NCBI GenBank assembly: GCA_028244835.1
Contig: JAOKBJ010000004.1
Coordinates: forward strand, 62,001-126,000
Origin: Methylophilaceae bacterium
Lineage (GTDB): Bacteria > Pseudomonadota > Gammaproteobacteria > Burkholderiales > Methylophilaceae
Length of the DNA stretch: 64,000 nucleotides
Direction of reading: 5' to 3'
Shown here: piece after piece, positions 38,887-50,928 of the stretch
Layout: every line of letters begins with the position of its first letter
How positions within the stretch are numbered: the stretch's first letter is position 1
Translations under genes and position numbers: made by a program
Notes under the pieces: generated by a model
The model's database searches: none
Seen by the model: the letters and a program-made list of their open reading frames with translations, nothing else
Told to the model about the DNA's origin: nothing

Positions 38887-40241
38887 AAAATATCATTATA
38901 ATTTTTTTACTCCCATTACTATTATCATGCGCTGATATGGATATATTAACGGATAATGAAATAGTAGATGCAATTACTCAACCAGATTATGTAAGTTCAT
39001 CAAGGGCTAAAAAACTTGATATACCACCGGATTTAACTGATATCGAAACCAATACTGAATATGGAGTCCCTGGGGAGGCAGTATCTTATAAAGATTATGA
39101 AGATGCAAAAAGGGTAGGATTCACAGAGGTTAAAGTCCTTGAAAACCCCGAAGGAATGGAGATTGTTAAATCAGGAAATTTAAGATGGTTGGTGGTTAAT
39201 GAGGAGCCTGCTAAATTATGGCCTCACTTAGAAAGTTTTTGGCAAGAGCTAGGTTTTGGTATTAAAACGTTAAATAAAAGAACAGGTGTAATGGAAACAG
39301 AATGGATTAAGTCATCAAAATTAAAGTTTGAGAATAAAAAAGGAATGGCTAGTAGATTTGACGCTTGGTTAGATGGATTATCAAATTTAGCTGATAGAAG
39401 AAAGTTTAGAACTCGACTTGAAAATGGGGTAGAAAAAAATACTTCAGAGATTTATATTTCACAAAGAAGTATTGTTGGAATGGATGATGAGGCAAAGGAG
39501 AGGATTAAGAGAATGAAAGAGGGCTCATATTCAACAGATATTTATAAAATTGAGGAATATATTCCTTCTGGAGAAGAGGAGGCACAAGAGATTACAGAAA
39601 AGCTTCAAAAAGAAATGAATATGGATGAGTATGAAATTAATGCAGAAATATTAAGAAGATTAATGACCAAGTTAGGAATGACAGATTTGGATGCAGAAAA
39701 GGTATTAGCAAATCCAATAGAAAAGAAAAACGCAACACTTGTTGAAAATAAACGGGGAAATTTTTTGTTACTAAATGATCCTTTCGATCGATCATGGAGA
39801 AGGTTGTCATTAGCCCTAGATATAATAGGGTTTATAACAGAAGATAAAAATAGGTCTAAAGGAATTTTTTATGTTAAATACAAAGATTTAGAGCTTGAGA
39901 GCTCAAAGAAAAAGAATAAAGGATTAATTGATAAATTAGCATTTTGGGAAGACGATGAAGAAGAGGAGCAGAGGATAAAAGAAGAGGAAGAAAGGCTAAA
40001 TAATTCAGACGGAAGTGAGGAGGTAGATGTGATAGAAGATAAGTCATTAACAGAAGAAATTATGAGCTTTTGGGGATCTGATGATGAAAAAGGGCTTGGA
40101 AAGAACGAAAAAAGATATCGCATAAGAATTAAAGAGGATCAAAAAGGAACAAGGGTATTTATTGATTATCCAAATGGGAAACTAAATAATACACTCACAG
40201 CAAAAAGTATTTTAAATATTATCTATGAGCATCTGAGGTAA
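38883..40241 (+). CDS. bamC: BamC-type outer-membrane assembly lipoprotein, enlarged
   Basis: Lipoprotein of the BAM complex that inserts outer-membrane proteins. The signal peptide has lipobox LLLSC (Cys16). The segment SSRAKKLDIPPDLTD matches the BamC N-terminal region that contacts BamD. Two helix-grip regions follow (about 95-200 and 295-450). It has 452 residues against 344 in E. coli, mainly from a linker and a very acidic stretch (DDEEEEQRIKEEEERL, about 357-372). The dapA-bamC order matches gammaproteobacteria. Confidence 0.82.
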   Translation: MKNIIIIFLLPLLLSCADMDILTDNEIVDAITQPDYVSSSRAKKLDIPPDLTDIETNTEYGVPGEAVSYKDYEDAKRVGFTEVKVLENPEGMEIVKSGNLRWLVVNEEPAKLWPHLESFWQELGFGIKTLNKRTGVMETEWIKSSKLKFENKKGMASRFDAWLDGLSNLADRRKFRTRLENGVEKNTSEIYISQRSIVGMDDEAKERIKRMKEGSYSTDIYKIEEYIPSGEEEAQEITEKLQKEMNMDEYEINAEILRRLMTKLGMTDLDAEKVLANPIEKKNATLVENKRGNFLLLNDPFDRSWRRLSLALDIIGFITEDKNRSKGIFYVKYKDLELESSKKKNKGLIDKLAFWEDDEEEEQRIKEEEERLNNSDGSEEVDVIEDKSLTEEIMSFWGSDDEKGLGKNEKRYRIRIKEDQKGTRVFIDYPNGKLNNTLTAKSILNIIYEHLR

Positions 40242-40285
40242 ACTATTTTGAAAAATATCCCAGAAAAAAAAATAAAAATTGTATT

Positions 40286-41293
40286 ATGTACAATATAATT
40301 CGATTTTTTTTATTCCTTTTTAATCCAGAAGTTGCGCACCATTTAGCAATGAAATCTCTAAAAATAGCCAATTATCTAGGGCTATTAAGGTTTGCGACTA
40401 AAAGAATTCAATGTAGGCCAAGATCTCTTATGGGCCTAAAGTTTGATAACCCAGTTGGTCTTGCAGCGGGACTTGATAAAAATGCTGAATATATAGATTG
40501 TCTATCTAAACTTGGATTTGGCTTTATTGAAGTTGGAACATTAACTCCAAGACCTCAGCCAGGAAACCCTAAGCCAAGATCATTCAGACTTACAAAAGAA
40601 GAGGGAATTATAAATAGATTTGGTTTTAATAATGATGGTATTGATAAGGCAATAGATAATATAAAAAAAACAAAATTTAAGGGTATTTTAGGTATTAATA
40701 TTGGAAAAAATTTTGACACCCCAATTAATGAAGCTGTAAATGATTACCTTGTATGTTTCCGAAAATCATATTTATTTGCTAGCTACATTGTACTAAACGT
40801 ATCTTCTCCAAATACTAAGAATCTTCGTAAATTACAAGAGGGGGAAAGTTTAGAAGAATTACTAAAAGTAATTAATAAAGAACAAAAAATACTACATAAA
40901 AAATATAAAAAATATGTACCTTTCTTGCTTAAAATTTCTCCCGATAATACAAATTTACAACTTTCTTTTATATGTAAATTGTTATTAAAGTATAAAATTG
41001 ATGGAGTAATAGCAACTAATACTACCTTGTCTAGGAGTGGTGTTAGTTCTATGAAATCTGAAGAGGCAGGGGGCTTGTCCGGACTTCCCTTAAGATTAAG
41101 CTCATTGAAAACTTTAAAATACTTAAAAACAAAACTTAATGGAAAAATTCCAATTATTGGCGTTGGAGGTATTATGTCGGGAAAAGATGGTAAAGAGAAA
41201 ATAGATAATGGAGCAGAGCTAATCCAAATATATTCAGGATTAATCTTTAAGGGACATAAGTTAATCTATGAACTATGTAGAGAAATTAGATAG
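40286..41293 (+). CDS. pyrD: Dihydroorotate dehydrogenase (quinone), class 2
   Basis: Membrane-associated flavoprotein oxidising dihydroorotate with quinone in pyrimidine synthesis. It has 335 residues. The amphipathic N-terminus (MYNIIRFFLFLFNPEVAHH) is the class 2 quinone/membrane domain. GLAAGLDKNAEYI, FGFIEVGTLTPRPQPGNPKP, NRFGFNN and VSSPNTKNLRKLQ are family motifs, the last with the catalytic Ser. It overlaps the next gene by 26 nt. Confidence 0.97.
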   Translation: MYNIIRFFLFLFNPEVAHHLAMKSLKIANYLGLLRFATKRIQCRPRSLMGLKFDNPVGLAAGLDKNAEYIDCLSKLGFGFIEVGTLTPRPQPGNPKPRSFRLTKEEGIINRFGFNNDGIDKAIDNIKKTKFKGILGINIGKNFDTPINEAVNDYLVCFRKSYLFASYIVLNVSSPNTKNLRKLQEGESLEELLKVINKEQKILHKKYKKYVPFLLKISPDNTNLQLSFICKLLLKYKIDGVIATNTTLSRSGVSSMKSEEAGGLSGLPLRLSSLKTLKYLKTKLNGKIPIIGVGGIMSGKDGKEKIDNGAELIQIYSGLIFKGHKLIYELCREIR

Positions 41294-41909
41294 CAATACA
41301 TCAAGACCATATTTATTTTCATATAGGAGGTGCCCATATGCAATGAGAGCAAGGATGGCGCTTGTAGAATCTAATATTGAATTCGATATCTATGAGATAT
41401 CTCTTCGAAATAAACCGAATGAAATGCTTACTATTAGCTCAAAAGGCACAGTTCCTGTATTAAAATTAAATAAATTAGTATTAGATGAAAGTTTAGAGAT
41501 AATGAGATGGGCATATCAGAAGGGTGATTCTAATGAGTCATTCTTACTAGAGCCAAAAGATAAAGAAATAGCTAATGAATTAATCTCATTAAATGACGGT
41601 AAATTTAAAGAATCATTAGATCGGTATAAGTATTTTGAAAGATATCCAGATAAATCAAAAGTTGAACTTCGGGAAAATTGTTATTTTTTTTTGGAGGTTC
41701 TGGAGAGTCGATTAGTGAACACAGATTATTTAATTGGTGATAAAAGAACCTATATTGATATATCTATTTTTCCTTTTATAAGGCAATTTATGAATGTTGA
41801 TAAGGCATGGTTTGATAATTCAGAGTATAAAAAAATAAGAGGATGGTTAAAATTGCTTATTGAGAGCGATTTATTTAAGAAAGTGATGGTAAAGCCCAAC
41901 TTCGGTTAA
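41268..41909 (+). CDS. Glutathione S-transferase-like protein
   Basis: A 213-residue protein with a thioredoxin-fold N-terminus carrying CPYAMRARMAL (C22), SSKGTVPVL (cis-Pro), and ESLEIMRWAY, then an all-helical C-terminal half. The pattern fits GST/SspA-like proteins. CPYA suggests an omega-type, deglutathionylase-like active site rather than transferase. The start lies inside pyrD and the stop overlaps clpA (opposite strand) by 4 nt. The substrate is unknown. Confidence 0.82.
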   Translation: MNYVEKLDSNTSRPYLFSYRRCPYAMRARMALVESNIEFDIYEISLRNKPNEMLTISSKGTVPVLKLNKLVLDESLEIMRWAYQKGDSNESFLLEPKDKEIANELISLNDGKFKESLDRYKYFERYPDKSKVELRENCYFFLEVLESRLVNTDYLIGDKRTYIDISIFPFIRQFMNVDKAWFDNSEYKKIRGWLKLLIESDLFKKVMVKPNFG

Positions 41910-44161
41910 ACTGATATTTTTTCTTTATTTTTAAAATTTAGAATAATTTTATCTGTCTCGTCAACATCAATTTCAACTTCGCCACCATTTACAAGTTTGC
42001 CAAACAAAAGCTGATCAGCTAAAGATTTTCGGATAGTGTCTTGGATTAGTCTTGCCATAGGTCTTGCGCCCATTTGTGGATCAAATCCAGTTTTAGCTAA
42101 GTAATTTTTAAGTTTTTTTGTAAATGTAGCATCTACTTTTTTATCATGGAGCTGATTTTCTAATTGAATTAGGAATTTTTCAACAACTTTTAGAATTATA
42201 TTGTTATCTAATGCACCAAATGAAACGATTGCATCAAGCCTATTTCTAAACTCCGGAGAAAATATTTTCTTTATTTCTACTTGTTCATCTCCAGTTTTTT
42301 TATTGTGAGTAAAGCCAAAATCTATTTTTGATAATGCTTCAGCTCCTGCATTAGTTGTCATAATGATTGTTACATTTCTAAAATCTGTTTTTCTTCCATT
42401 ACTGTCAGTAAGATTACCATTATCCATTACTTGAAGAAGGATATTAAAAACATCTGGGTGAGCTTTCTCAATCTCATCCAATAATAGAACGGCATGAGGT
42501 GTTTTATTAATTTGTTCTGTCAATAAGCCACCATTATCGTATCCAACATAACCAGGGGGTGAACCAATTAGTTTAGATATTGAATGCCTTTCAATATACT
42601 CACTCATATCAATACGAATCAATTCGATACCAAGAGTATATGCTAATTGTTTAGCAACCTCAGTTTTACCTACTCCTGTGGGCCCACTAAAAAGAAAGCT
42701 ACCAATAGGTCTATTTTCTGGACCAAGGCCGCTCCTTGCCATTTTAATTGCTGATGATAGCGAGCTTATTGCCTTATCTTGCCCAAAAATAACTGCTTTT
42801 AGATCGCGCTCAAGTGTTTTAAGTGAGTTTCGATCATCTTTGTTAATATTTTTTGCTGGAATTCTTGCAACCTTAGAAATTACTTCTTCTATTTCTTTAG
42901 CTCCAATCACTTTCTTTTTCTTATTGTTTGGGAGTATTCTTTGAGCTGCTCCAGCTTCATCAATAATATCGATAGCTTTATCTGGCAATTGCCTATCATT
43001 AATAAATTTTGCAGATAGCTCTGCAGCACTAATTATGGCATCAGCAGAAAATTTAACATTATGATGCTCTTCGAAGTGAGATTTTAAGCCTTTAAGAATA
43101 GCAATAGTCGTTGGAACATCTGGTTCTTCAACATCTATTTTTTGAAATCTTCTAGTTAATGCATGGTCTTTTTCAAAAACTGTCCTATATTCTTGATAGG
43201 TTGTGGCACCAATACATTTGATTTGGCCATTTGCGAGTGCAGGTTTCAATAAGTTTGAAGCATCTAAAGTTCCGCCACTAGCTGAACCAGCACCAATAAT
43301 GGTATGAATTTCATCAATGAATAAAATCGAATTTTTTTCCTCGCTCAGTTGTTTCATTACTGTTTTAAGACGTTGTTCAAAATCTCCTCGATATTTTGTG
43401 CCAGCAATTAATGCCCCTAAATCAAGTGAGTAAATTGTTTTATTTTGAAGGACCTCGGGGATATCTTTTTCAACAATTTTCTTTGCAAGCCCTTCAGCTA
43501 TAGCTGTTTTACCAACACCGGCTTCACCGACCAATAGTGGATTATTTTTTCTTCGCCTACATAAAATTTGAACAACACGTTCTATTTCAGCCTCACGACC
43601 AATTAAGGGATCTACCTTGTTCTCACCAACTAATTTATTAAGATTGATTGTATAACTCTCAAGACTCTTATTTGTCTTCACTTCAGGAGTAGACTCCTCA
43701 GAAGTTGTTTCTTTATTTCCTACTTCAGCTACTTTTGATATCCCATGAGCTATAAAGTTAACTACATCAAGCCTGGCAATACCTTGTTGATGAAGAAAAT
43801 AAACAGCATGAGAATCTTTTTCTCCAAAAATAGCAACTAATACATTCGCGCCTGTAACCTCTTTCTTCCCAGAAGATTGAACATGAAGCATTGCCCTTTG
43901 GATTACTCTTTGAAAACCAAGTGTTGGCTGAGTGTCTACATCATCACTGCCAGAAACAATAGGGGTATGTTCTTCAATATGCCCAGCAATATCAGTACGC
44001 AATTTTTCAATTTTTGCGCCACAGGCATTTAGAACTTCTGATGCCGATGGATTATCAAGCATGGCTAATAAAAGATGTTCGACAGTAATTAACTCGTGCC
44101 TTTTTTGACGAGCATCCATAAATGCCATGTGAAGACTAACTTCTAATTCTTGTGCAATCAT
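41906..44161 (-). CDS. clpA: ATP-dependent Clp protease ATPase subunit ClpA
   Basis: Unfoldase feeding substrates to ClpP. It has 751 residues. The N-domain (1-150, starts [14 protein letters not shown]) binds ClpS, followed by two AAA+ modules: GEAGVGKTA (212-220) and GPTGVGKTE (near 495), with the [14 protein letters not shown] pore loop. No ClpB-type middle coiled coil is present. clpS lies just upstream, the usual adaptor pairing. ClpP is not in this window. Confidence 0.97.
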   Translation of the reverse strand: MIAQELEVSLHMAFMDARQKRHELITVEHLLLAMLDNPSASEVLNACGAKIEKLRTDIAGHIEEHTPIVSGSDDVDTQPTLGFQRVIQRAMLHVQSSGKKEVTGANVLVAIFGEKDSHAVYFLHQQGIARLDVVNFIAHGISKVAEVGNKETTSEESTPEVKTNKSLESYTINLNKLVGENKVDPLIGREAEIERVVQILCRRRKNNPLLVGEAGVGKTAIAEGLAKKIVEKDIPEVLQNKTIYSLDLGALIAGTKYRGDFEQRLKTVMKQLSEEKNSILFIDEIHTIIGAGSASGGTLDASNLLKPALANGQIKCIGATTYQEYRTVFEKDHALTRRFQKIDVEEPDVPTTIAILKGLKSHFEEHHNVKFSADAIISAAELSAKFINDRQLPDKAIDIIDEAGAAQRILPNNKKKKVIGAKEIEEVISKVARIPAKNINKDDRNSLKTLERDLKAVIFGQDKAISSLSSAIKMARSGLGPENRPIGSFLFSGPTGVGKTEVAKQLAYTLGIELIRIDMSEYIERHSISKLIGSPPGYVGYDNGGLLTEQINKTPHAVLLLDEIEKAHPDVFNILLQVMDNGNLTDSNGRKTDFRNVTIIMTTNAGAEALSKIDFGFTHNKKTGDEQVEIKKIFSPEFRNRLDAIVSFGALDNNIILKVVEKFLIQLENQLHDKKVDATFTKKLKNYLAKTGFDPQMGARPMARLIQDTIRKSLADQLLFGKLVNGGEVEIDVDETDKIILNFKNKEKISV

Positions 44162-44169
44162 AAATTAAA

Positions 44170-44481
44170 CTATATCTTTTCTATAATACATTGCAAGGGA
44201 TGTTGTGATTCTTTTGCTAAATTTAAAACTTGATTCATTTTCGTTTCTGCTATCTCAAATGGGAATGTCCCGCAGATACCAATTCCCTCTGTATGTATCT
44301 GAAGCATTATTCTTGTTGCATCATCTTTAGATTTATTAAAAACACTTTGAATAACATTTGCAACAAACTCCATAGGTGTAAAGTCATCGTTTAAGATTAT
44401 AACCTTATATATACTCGGAAGCTTTGGTTTAACCTTTTCGGGTTTTAACTTGAGACCTTCTGCACTATTATTTCGTTCCAT
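44170..44481 (-). CDS. clpS: ClpS, N-end-rule adaptor of ClpAP
   Basis: Adaptor that delivers N-degron substrates to ClpA. It has 103 residues. [16 protein letters not shown] is the signature strand-loop of the substrate pocket, and the later [21 protein letters not shown] completes it. It is 8 nt upstream of clpA on the same strand. Confidence 0.95.
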   Translation of the reverse strand: MERNNSAEGLKLKPEKVKPKLPSIYKVIILNDDFTPMEFVANVIQSVFNKSKDDATRIMLQIHTEGIGICGTFPFEIAETKMNQVLNLAKESQHPLQCIIEKI

Positions 44482-44483
44482 TT

Positions 44484-45767
44484 TTAAATTTTACTTTTTA
44501 TTAATTTACTATATATTTTCACACTTTTGACATTTTTATCTTGTGCATTAATTATTTGAAAAGTTATATTACTTATCTTAAAGCTTGTATTAGGCTCTGG
44601 AATATCTTCGAAAAAATCTAAAATTAATCCATTTAAAGTTTTAGGACCTTGAATTGGTAAATTAAGAGTTAATTTTTTATTTAACTCCCTAATGGAAATT
44701 CCTCCATCTACAATCCAACCATCTTCGTCAAAAATTATTTTGGATGACCTGGAAGGTAGTTCAATATTAAATTCCCCGATAACTTCTTCGAGTATGTCTT
44801 CCAGAGTAACTAGCCCTATAAATTCTCCATGCTCATTTACAATTAAACCAATCTTCTCTTGGTTGTCTTGAAATTTCTGCATTTGTTTATATATTGTCGT
44901 TCCTGACGGAATAAAATAAGGTGGATCGATTAAAGCAATAAATTGATCTTGATTTAAAGATTGCATATTCTCTTTAATATACAGCTTAAATAGCTTGTTA
45001 ATATCTAAAACACCATGTATTTCTTCATTATCTTTCTTTTTAACTAGTATTCTATTGTGGTGAAAATTTTCTATTTTTATTAAAATATCTTCAATAGATT
45101 GGTTTAGGCTTATACATTCAATATTTGTGTGTGGCATCATGATCTCATCAATAGTTACTTTTTCAAGATCTATTAGATTTAATAATAAAGACTTATTTTT
45201 GTTTGGAATAAATTTACCGGAATCACTGATAATACCTTTTAGTTCGTCCATAGTTATTAGATTATTTTGAGTAAAATTAATTTTTACATTAAAAATTTTC
45301 AAAATTCCTAGAACAAAGATATTAACAAAAAGAACTATTGGGTAAAGAATTTTTAGTAGAGGGTAGAGTATAAAGCTACATGATAATGCTAATCTTTCAG
45401 GATGGGCTGCAGCAATAACTTTTGGAGATATTTCACTAAAAATTAAAATTAAAAAAGTTGTGATCAATGTGCCGATCATAATAATAATTTCTTGATCTCC
45501 ATAAAGTTGAACAGAAATGACAGTTACTAAGGTCGCAGCAGCAGCATTTGAAAAATTATTACATAGCAATATTACACTTAATAACTTGTCTGTTTCTTTA
45601 AGAAGTTTTGTGGCCAACTTTGCACCAGTATTTCCACTTTTGGATAAGTGCTTTAATCTATATCTGTTTATAGACATTAAGCTTGTCTCAGAAATAGAAA
45701 AAAAAGCCGATACTATTAAGAGGATAGCTAAGAGAATAATTTGATTTGTAAGTGAAAAATTAAACAC
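44484..45767 (-). CDS. CNNM/CorC-type membrane protein with CBS pair
   Basis: A 427-residue protein: an N-terminal CNNM (DUF21) membrane domain with about four hydrophobic segments (starts [18 protein letters not shown]), a CBS-domain pair around 185-320 ([10 protein letters not shown] and [20 protein letters not shown]), and a C-terminal CorC/HlyC domain ([17 protein letters not shown]). Related proteins act in Mg2+/Co2+ efflux or magnesium homeostasis. The specific ion is not determined. It lies between secF and clpS. Confidence 0.88.
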   Translation of the reverse strand: MFNFSLTNQIILLAILLIVSAFFSISETSLMSINRYRLKHLSKSGNTGAKLATKLLKETDKLLSVILLCNNFSNAAAATLVTVISVQLYGDQEIIIMIGTLITTFLILIFSEISPKVIAAAHPERLALSCSFILYPLLKILYPIVLFVNIFVLGILKIFNVKINFTQNNLITMDELKGIISDSGKFIPNKNKSLLLNLIDLEKVTIDEIMMPHTNIECISLNQSIEDILIKIENFHHNRILVKKKDNEEIHGVLDINKLFKLYIKENMQSLNQDQFIALIDPPYFIPSGTTIYKQMQKFQDNQEKIGLIVNEHGEFIGLVTLEDILEEVIGEFNIELPSRSSKIIFDEDGWIVDGGISIRELNKKLTLNLPIQGPKTLNGLILDFFEDIPEPNTSFKISNITFQIINAQDKNVKSVKIYSKLIKSKI

Positions 45768-45776
45768 TGTGAGTAT

Positions 45777-46712
45777 TTATAATTCTTTATTTCCCTTTTT
45801 TGTTTCTTGATTAAAGATTGCTAAATTAGTTTGATTAGTTCCGAGCCACATTGCTATAGGACACCCAACCATGATTGAAGAATAAATTCCAAATAATATA
45901 CCTATTGTTAAGGCTAATGCAAAATTGTGAAGAATTTCGCCACCAAAAATTAACATTGAAATTACAACAGTTTGAGTTGAGACGTGAGTCATGATAGTCC
46001 GTGACATAGTTCTAGTGATTGCATTGTTTATTACTGCAGGAACATTTGCTTTCCTCATTTTTCTGAAATTCTCTCGGACACGATCAAACACTACAACAGA
46101 CTCATTTACCGAGTAGCCTAAAACTGCTAATACTGCTGCAAGAACTGTTAAATTAAATTCCCATTGAAAAAAAGCAAAAAAGCCTAAGATAATAATAACA
46201 TCATGCATATTTGCAATTATTGCTGCTATTGCAAATCGCCATTCAAACCGCATTGTTAAATAAAGCATAATCCCTATAAACACAAAAAGGACTGCTAGAG
46301 CACCACTTTCATATAGCTCGTCTCCAACTTGGGACCCAACAGACTCAACTCTACTTACCTCCATTGAGCTGTTCGATTGTTTTAGAGCGCTCGCAACTTT
46401 TTCTGATAGCTCAGCAATAGATAAGCCTTCTCGAATAGGTAAACGAATCAAAACATCTTCTTCAGTCCCAAAATTTTGCACTTGAGCATCTTCTAAATCT
46501 ATATCTTGTAAACTTTGGCGAATATCATCAATATTTGCAGCTTCTGGGTAACTAACTTCCATCATCGTCCCACCAGTAAAGTCCACCCCGAGGTTTAAAC
46601 CGCGGGCTATAATAAAGAAAACTGCTAAAATAAATGCAGTACTTGATATTACTGCAGATATTTTGCTGTATTTCATAAAAGGGATGTCTTTTTTTACTCT
46701 AAAAATTTCCAT
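45777..46712 (-). CDS. secF: Sec translocon accessory protein SecF
   Basis: Inner-membrane RND-type subunit that helps release exported proteins using the proton gradient. The frame opens at 46781, but ATG 46712 (MEIFRVKKDIPFMKYSK) lies 4 nt after the secD stop and is the family-like N-terminus, so it is chosen; length is 311. GVDFTGGTMMEVSYPE and NESVVVFDRVREN are diagnostic. There are about six membrane segments. Confidence 0.95.
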   Translation of the reverse strand: MEIFRVKKDIPFMKYSKISAVISSTAFILAVFFIIARGLNLGVDFTGGTMMEVSYPEAANIDDIRQSLQDIDLEDAQVQNFGTEEDVLIRLPIREGLSIAELSEKVASALKQSNSSMEVSRVESVGSQVGDELYESGALAVLFVFIGIMLYLTMRFEWRFAIAAIIANMHDVIIILGFFAFFQWEFNLTVLAAVLAVLGYSVNESVVVFDRVRENFRKMRKANVPAVINNAITRTMSRTIMTHVSTQTVVISMLIFGGEILHNFALALTIGILFGIYSSIMVGCPIAMWLGTNQTNLAIFNQETKKGNKEL

Positions 46713-46716
46713 AACT

Positions 46717-48567
46717 TTAGTTGTTATCCACCTTAAATATTTCACCAATTGATAATTTACTTCTCTGGCGCTTATTACCATAAATATAGTTAACTATGGC
46801 GCGTGATACAAAAATTGCACTAAACATGGAAGTTAAAATTCCCAATACAAGCACTACTGCAAAGCCTTTAATAGGTCCAGACCCAAACATGAAGAGAGCC
46901 AGTCCAGCAATCATAGTTGTGATATTGGAGTCTAGTATAGTGCCCCAGGCCATTTTATAACCCATACTAATACTAGCTTGTGGTGTATTTCCATTTCTTA
47001 TTTCATCACGAATTCTTTCATTAATAAGAACACTAGAATCAATAGCCATGCCTAATGTTAATGCGATAGCAGCTAAACCTGGAAGGGTTAATGTAGCTTG
47101 AAGCGAAGAAAGTAATGCTACTAAAAAAAATAAATTAACAGATAGTGTAATCACAGAGATAACACCAAAAACCATATAGTAAACAGCCATCATCATAATA
47201 ATCGCAATAAAACCCCAGAGTGTTGACTGGACTCCACGAGAAATATTTTCTTTACCCATACTTGGCCCAACTGTTCTTTCTTCAATAATCTCCATTGGTG
47301 CTGCTAAAGAACCAGCCCTTAAAAGTAATGCAACATCCGTGGCTTCTTGAGGATTGGCCATCCCAGTAATTTGTACACGCCCCCCGCCTATTTCAGCTTT
47401 AATAACAGGTGCTGTAACTATTTCCGTTAGATTCTTTTCAATTAAAAGCAGCGCTATCCTTTTGCCTACATTCTCACGAGTTACTTGCTTAAAAACACTA
47501 GCACCTTTTGAATCTAGGGTAATTGAAACAATCGACTGCCCATTTTGATCAACTCCAGGCCCAGCGTCAGTAATTCTTTGACCAGTTAAGATAACCTCTT
47601 TTTTTACTAGAATATTGTTGCCAAATCGATCCGGAAGAATTTCTGAATTTAACGGTATCTGGTCTTCATTTCCTTCTTCAAAAATATCTGGATTAAAGTT
47701 ATCTTCATTAACCATTCTCATTTCAAGCGTTGCTGTTCGACCTAAAATTTCTTTAGCCTTTGCTGTATCTTGAACACCAGGAAGCTGAATAACAATCCTA
47801 TCAAGTCCTTGTTGTTGAATTAACGGCTCCGCCACTCCCAGCTCATTTACTCTATTGTTTAAAGTTTCTAAATTTTGTTTGATAGCAAATTCCGTGATTG
47901 ATTTTTTTGTTTGCGCACTAATAATAACTTTAAGAATAATTTCTTTATTAACAAAAATTTCTTTAAAGTCAAAATTATTGTTAATACCCCTAATAATATT
48001 TTTACCTTTATTTAATTCTGCTTTAGATTTAAATTTAAGTTGGATGATGTCATTTTCTTTTGTGGCGCCGTAGTAACCAACTTTCTCTTTTCTTAATGCA
48101 GTTCTAAATTCACTTAAATAATTAGCAGTGGTTTTTTCAAGAGCTGTTGATAAATCTACCTGCATTAGAAAATGTACCCCACCTCTTAAATCAAGACCTA
48201 AATACATTGGAAGAGCTCCCATATTGGATAGCCAATTAGGTGAATTTGAGATTAAATTCAAAGCCACTACATATTGATTTCCTAACGCTTTTTGAATGAG
48301 ACTTTTTGCTTTTAGTTGATCTTCGGCTGTTTTGAGTTTAACTTTTATATGGTAGTTTTGTAAAATTAAACCAGTATTTTGTATTTCAGATTTCTCTAAT
48401 ATTCTATCAATTGATTCCAATAGCGAAGTATCAATTTTTTCACCTGTTTTAATTGGCATTATTTGGATAGCAGGAGATTCGCCATAGAAATTTGGCATGA
48501 CAAAAATCACACTTAACAAGATTGTTGTTAAGATTAAAAGATATTTCCAGCGTGGTGATTGATTCAT
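46717..48567 (-). CDS. secD: Sec translocon accessory protein SecD
   Basis: RND-type partner of SecF, with a large periplasmic P1 domain. It has 616 residues. It shows YLGLDLRGGVHFLMQVD near 110, NNRVNELGVAEPLIQQQG, ITGMANPQEATDVALLLRAG, and the membrane DSSVLINERIRDE motif. The N-terminal signal anchor starts KYLLILTTILLSVIFV. It lies between yajC and secF, the conserved order. Confidence 0.96.
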   Translation of the reverse strand: MNQSPRWKYLLILTTILLSVIFVMPNFYGESPAIQIMPIKTGEKIDTSLLESIDRILEKSEIQNTGLILQNYHIKVKLKTAEDQLKAKSLIQKALGNQYVVALNLISNSPNWLSNMGALPMYLGLDLRGGVHFLMQVDLSTALEKTTANYLSEFRTALRKEKVGYYGATKENDIIQLKFKSKAELNKGKNIIRGINNNFDFKEIFVNKEIILKVIISAQTKKSITEFAIKQNLETLNNRVNELGVAEPLIQQQGLDRIVIQLPGVQDTAKAKEILGRTATLEMRMVNEDNFNPDIFEEGNEDQIPLNSEILPDRFGNNILVKKEVILTGQRITDAGPGVDQNGQSIVSITLDSKGASVFKQVTRENVGKRIALLLIEKNLTEIVTAPVIKAEIGGGRVQITGMANPQEATDVALLLRAGSLAAPMEIIEERTVGPSMGKENISRGVQSTLWGFIAIIMMMAVYYMVFGVISVITLSVNLFFLVALLSSLQATLTLPGLAAIALTLGMAIDSSVLINERIRDEIRNGNTPQASISMGYKMAWGTILDSNITTMIAGLALFMFGSGPIKGFAVVLVLGILTSMFSAIFVSRAIVNYIYGNKRQRSKLSIGEIFKVDNN

Positions 48568-48592
48568 TTAATTTGAATTAGTATCAGAATTC

Positions 48593-48874
48593 TTAAATTG
48601 ATTTAATTGTACCTTTAGGTAAAAGACTTTGGATAGTTTGTTTCTGCAATTTCACTTCTACATTTTTAGCTATCTCTATTGTTGCAAATTGGTTATTTAA
48701 CTTGGTAATTTTTCCTAACAAGCCACTATTTGAGACGATTTCATCACCAGCCTTAAGTGCATCTAATAAAGCTTTATGCTCTTTAGCCTGCTTCATTTGA
48801 GGACGAATCAACATAAAATAAAATAAAACAAAAATTATTATAAAAGGGAGAAAACTTGCTAGTCCTTCATTCAT
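48593..48874 (-). CDS. yajC: YajC, SecDF-associated membrane protein
   Basis: A 93-residue single-helix protein that joins SecDF. The membrane segment (about 6-23) is followed by the family block MLIRPQMKQAKEHKALLDAL and GDEIVSNSGLLGKI. It follows tgt by 48 bases and precedes secD by 25 bases on the same strand. Confidence 0.94.
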   Translation of the reverse strand: MNEGLASFLPFIIIFVLFYFMLIRPQMKQAKEHKALLDALKAGDEIVSNSGLLGKITKLNNQFATIEIAKNVEVKLQKQTIQSLLPKGTIKSI

Positions 48875-48922
48875 AATATTTTATCCTTTAAAAAAAGCAT
48901 GATTCTATCATAAGTCACACAT

Positions 48923-50107
<1,185 letters not shown>

Positions 50108-50130
50108 CTAGGATAAAATTTATAATAAAT

Positions 50131-50928
50131 ATGGTTACTAACAAAGAAAGTTTAAAAAAAGACATTAGAGGGAAGAATAAATTTTACCTTCTCCCTAATT
50201 TATTTACGACAGCATCTTTATTTGCTGGATTTTACTCTATTGTACAGGCAATGAATGGCCGATATGATCATGCTGCTATTGCTATTTTCGTTGCATTAAT
50301 TCTAGATGGTTTGGATGGAAGAGTTGCAAGGATGACAAGCACAGAAAGTGCATTTGGCTCTGAATACGATAGTTTATCGGATATGGTTTCTTTTGGGGTT
50401 GCCCCAGCCCTAGTAATATATGTATGGGCACTCCAGCCACTTGGGAAATTGGGATGGATCGTTTCATTTATATATTGCACTTGCGCAGCAGTTCGACTTG
50501 CTAGATTTAATGTTAAATTAGATATTGATAATAAGAAATATTTTTCTGGTCTTCCTTCACCCGCAGCAGCAACATTACTGGCTAGTTTTATTTGGATTTC
50601 GTTTGATAATGGAATCAGTGGAAATGAAATATTTCTAGGTTTTTTTCAGATGCAATGGTTTGCATTGATAATAACGCTTTTTGTTGCGTTATCAATGACA
50701 GCAGATGTGAATTTTTACAGTGGCAAAGATATCAATCTTAGGAACAGCCAACCTTTTGTTGTAATTCTTCTAATAGCTTTGTTATTTGGACTGATCTCTC
50801 ACAACCCAGCAGAGGTTATTTTTATAATTGCATTTGGATATTCTTTATCTGGATACTTTAATTTATTAAGGGCAAAATTTAAAAATAGCAAAAATTTTTT
50901 AGATGTTGACATATTTGATGAAAAATAA
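50131..50928 (+). CDS. pssA: CDP-diacylglycerol--serine O-phosphatidyltransferase
   Basis: Membrane enzyme making phosphatidylserine, precursor of phosphatidylethanolamine. It has 265 residues with about seven hydrophobic segments. The CDP-alcohol transferase motif [18 protein letters not shown] continues to EYDSLSD. This is the membrane (type II) form, unlike the phospholipase-D-like E. coli enzyme. It overlaps leuA by 11 nt, a pairing known in betaproteobacteria and some gammaproteobacteria. Confidence 0.93.
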   Translation: MVTNKESLKKDIRGKNKFYLLPNLFTTASLFAGFYSIVQAMNGRYDHAAIAIFVALILDGLDGRVARMTSTESAFGSEYDSLSDMVSFGVAPALVIYVWALQPLGKLGWIVSFIYCTCAAVRLARFNVKLDIDNKKYFSGLPSPAAATLLASFIWISFDNGISGNEIFLGFFQMQWFALIITLFVALSMTADVNFYSGKDINLRNSQPFVVILLIALLFGLISHNPAEVIFIIAFGYSLSGYFNLLRAKFKNSKNFLDVDIFDEK

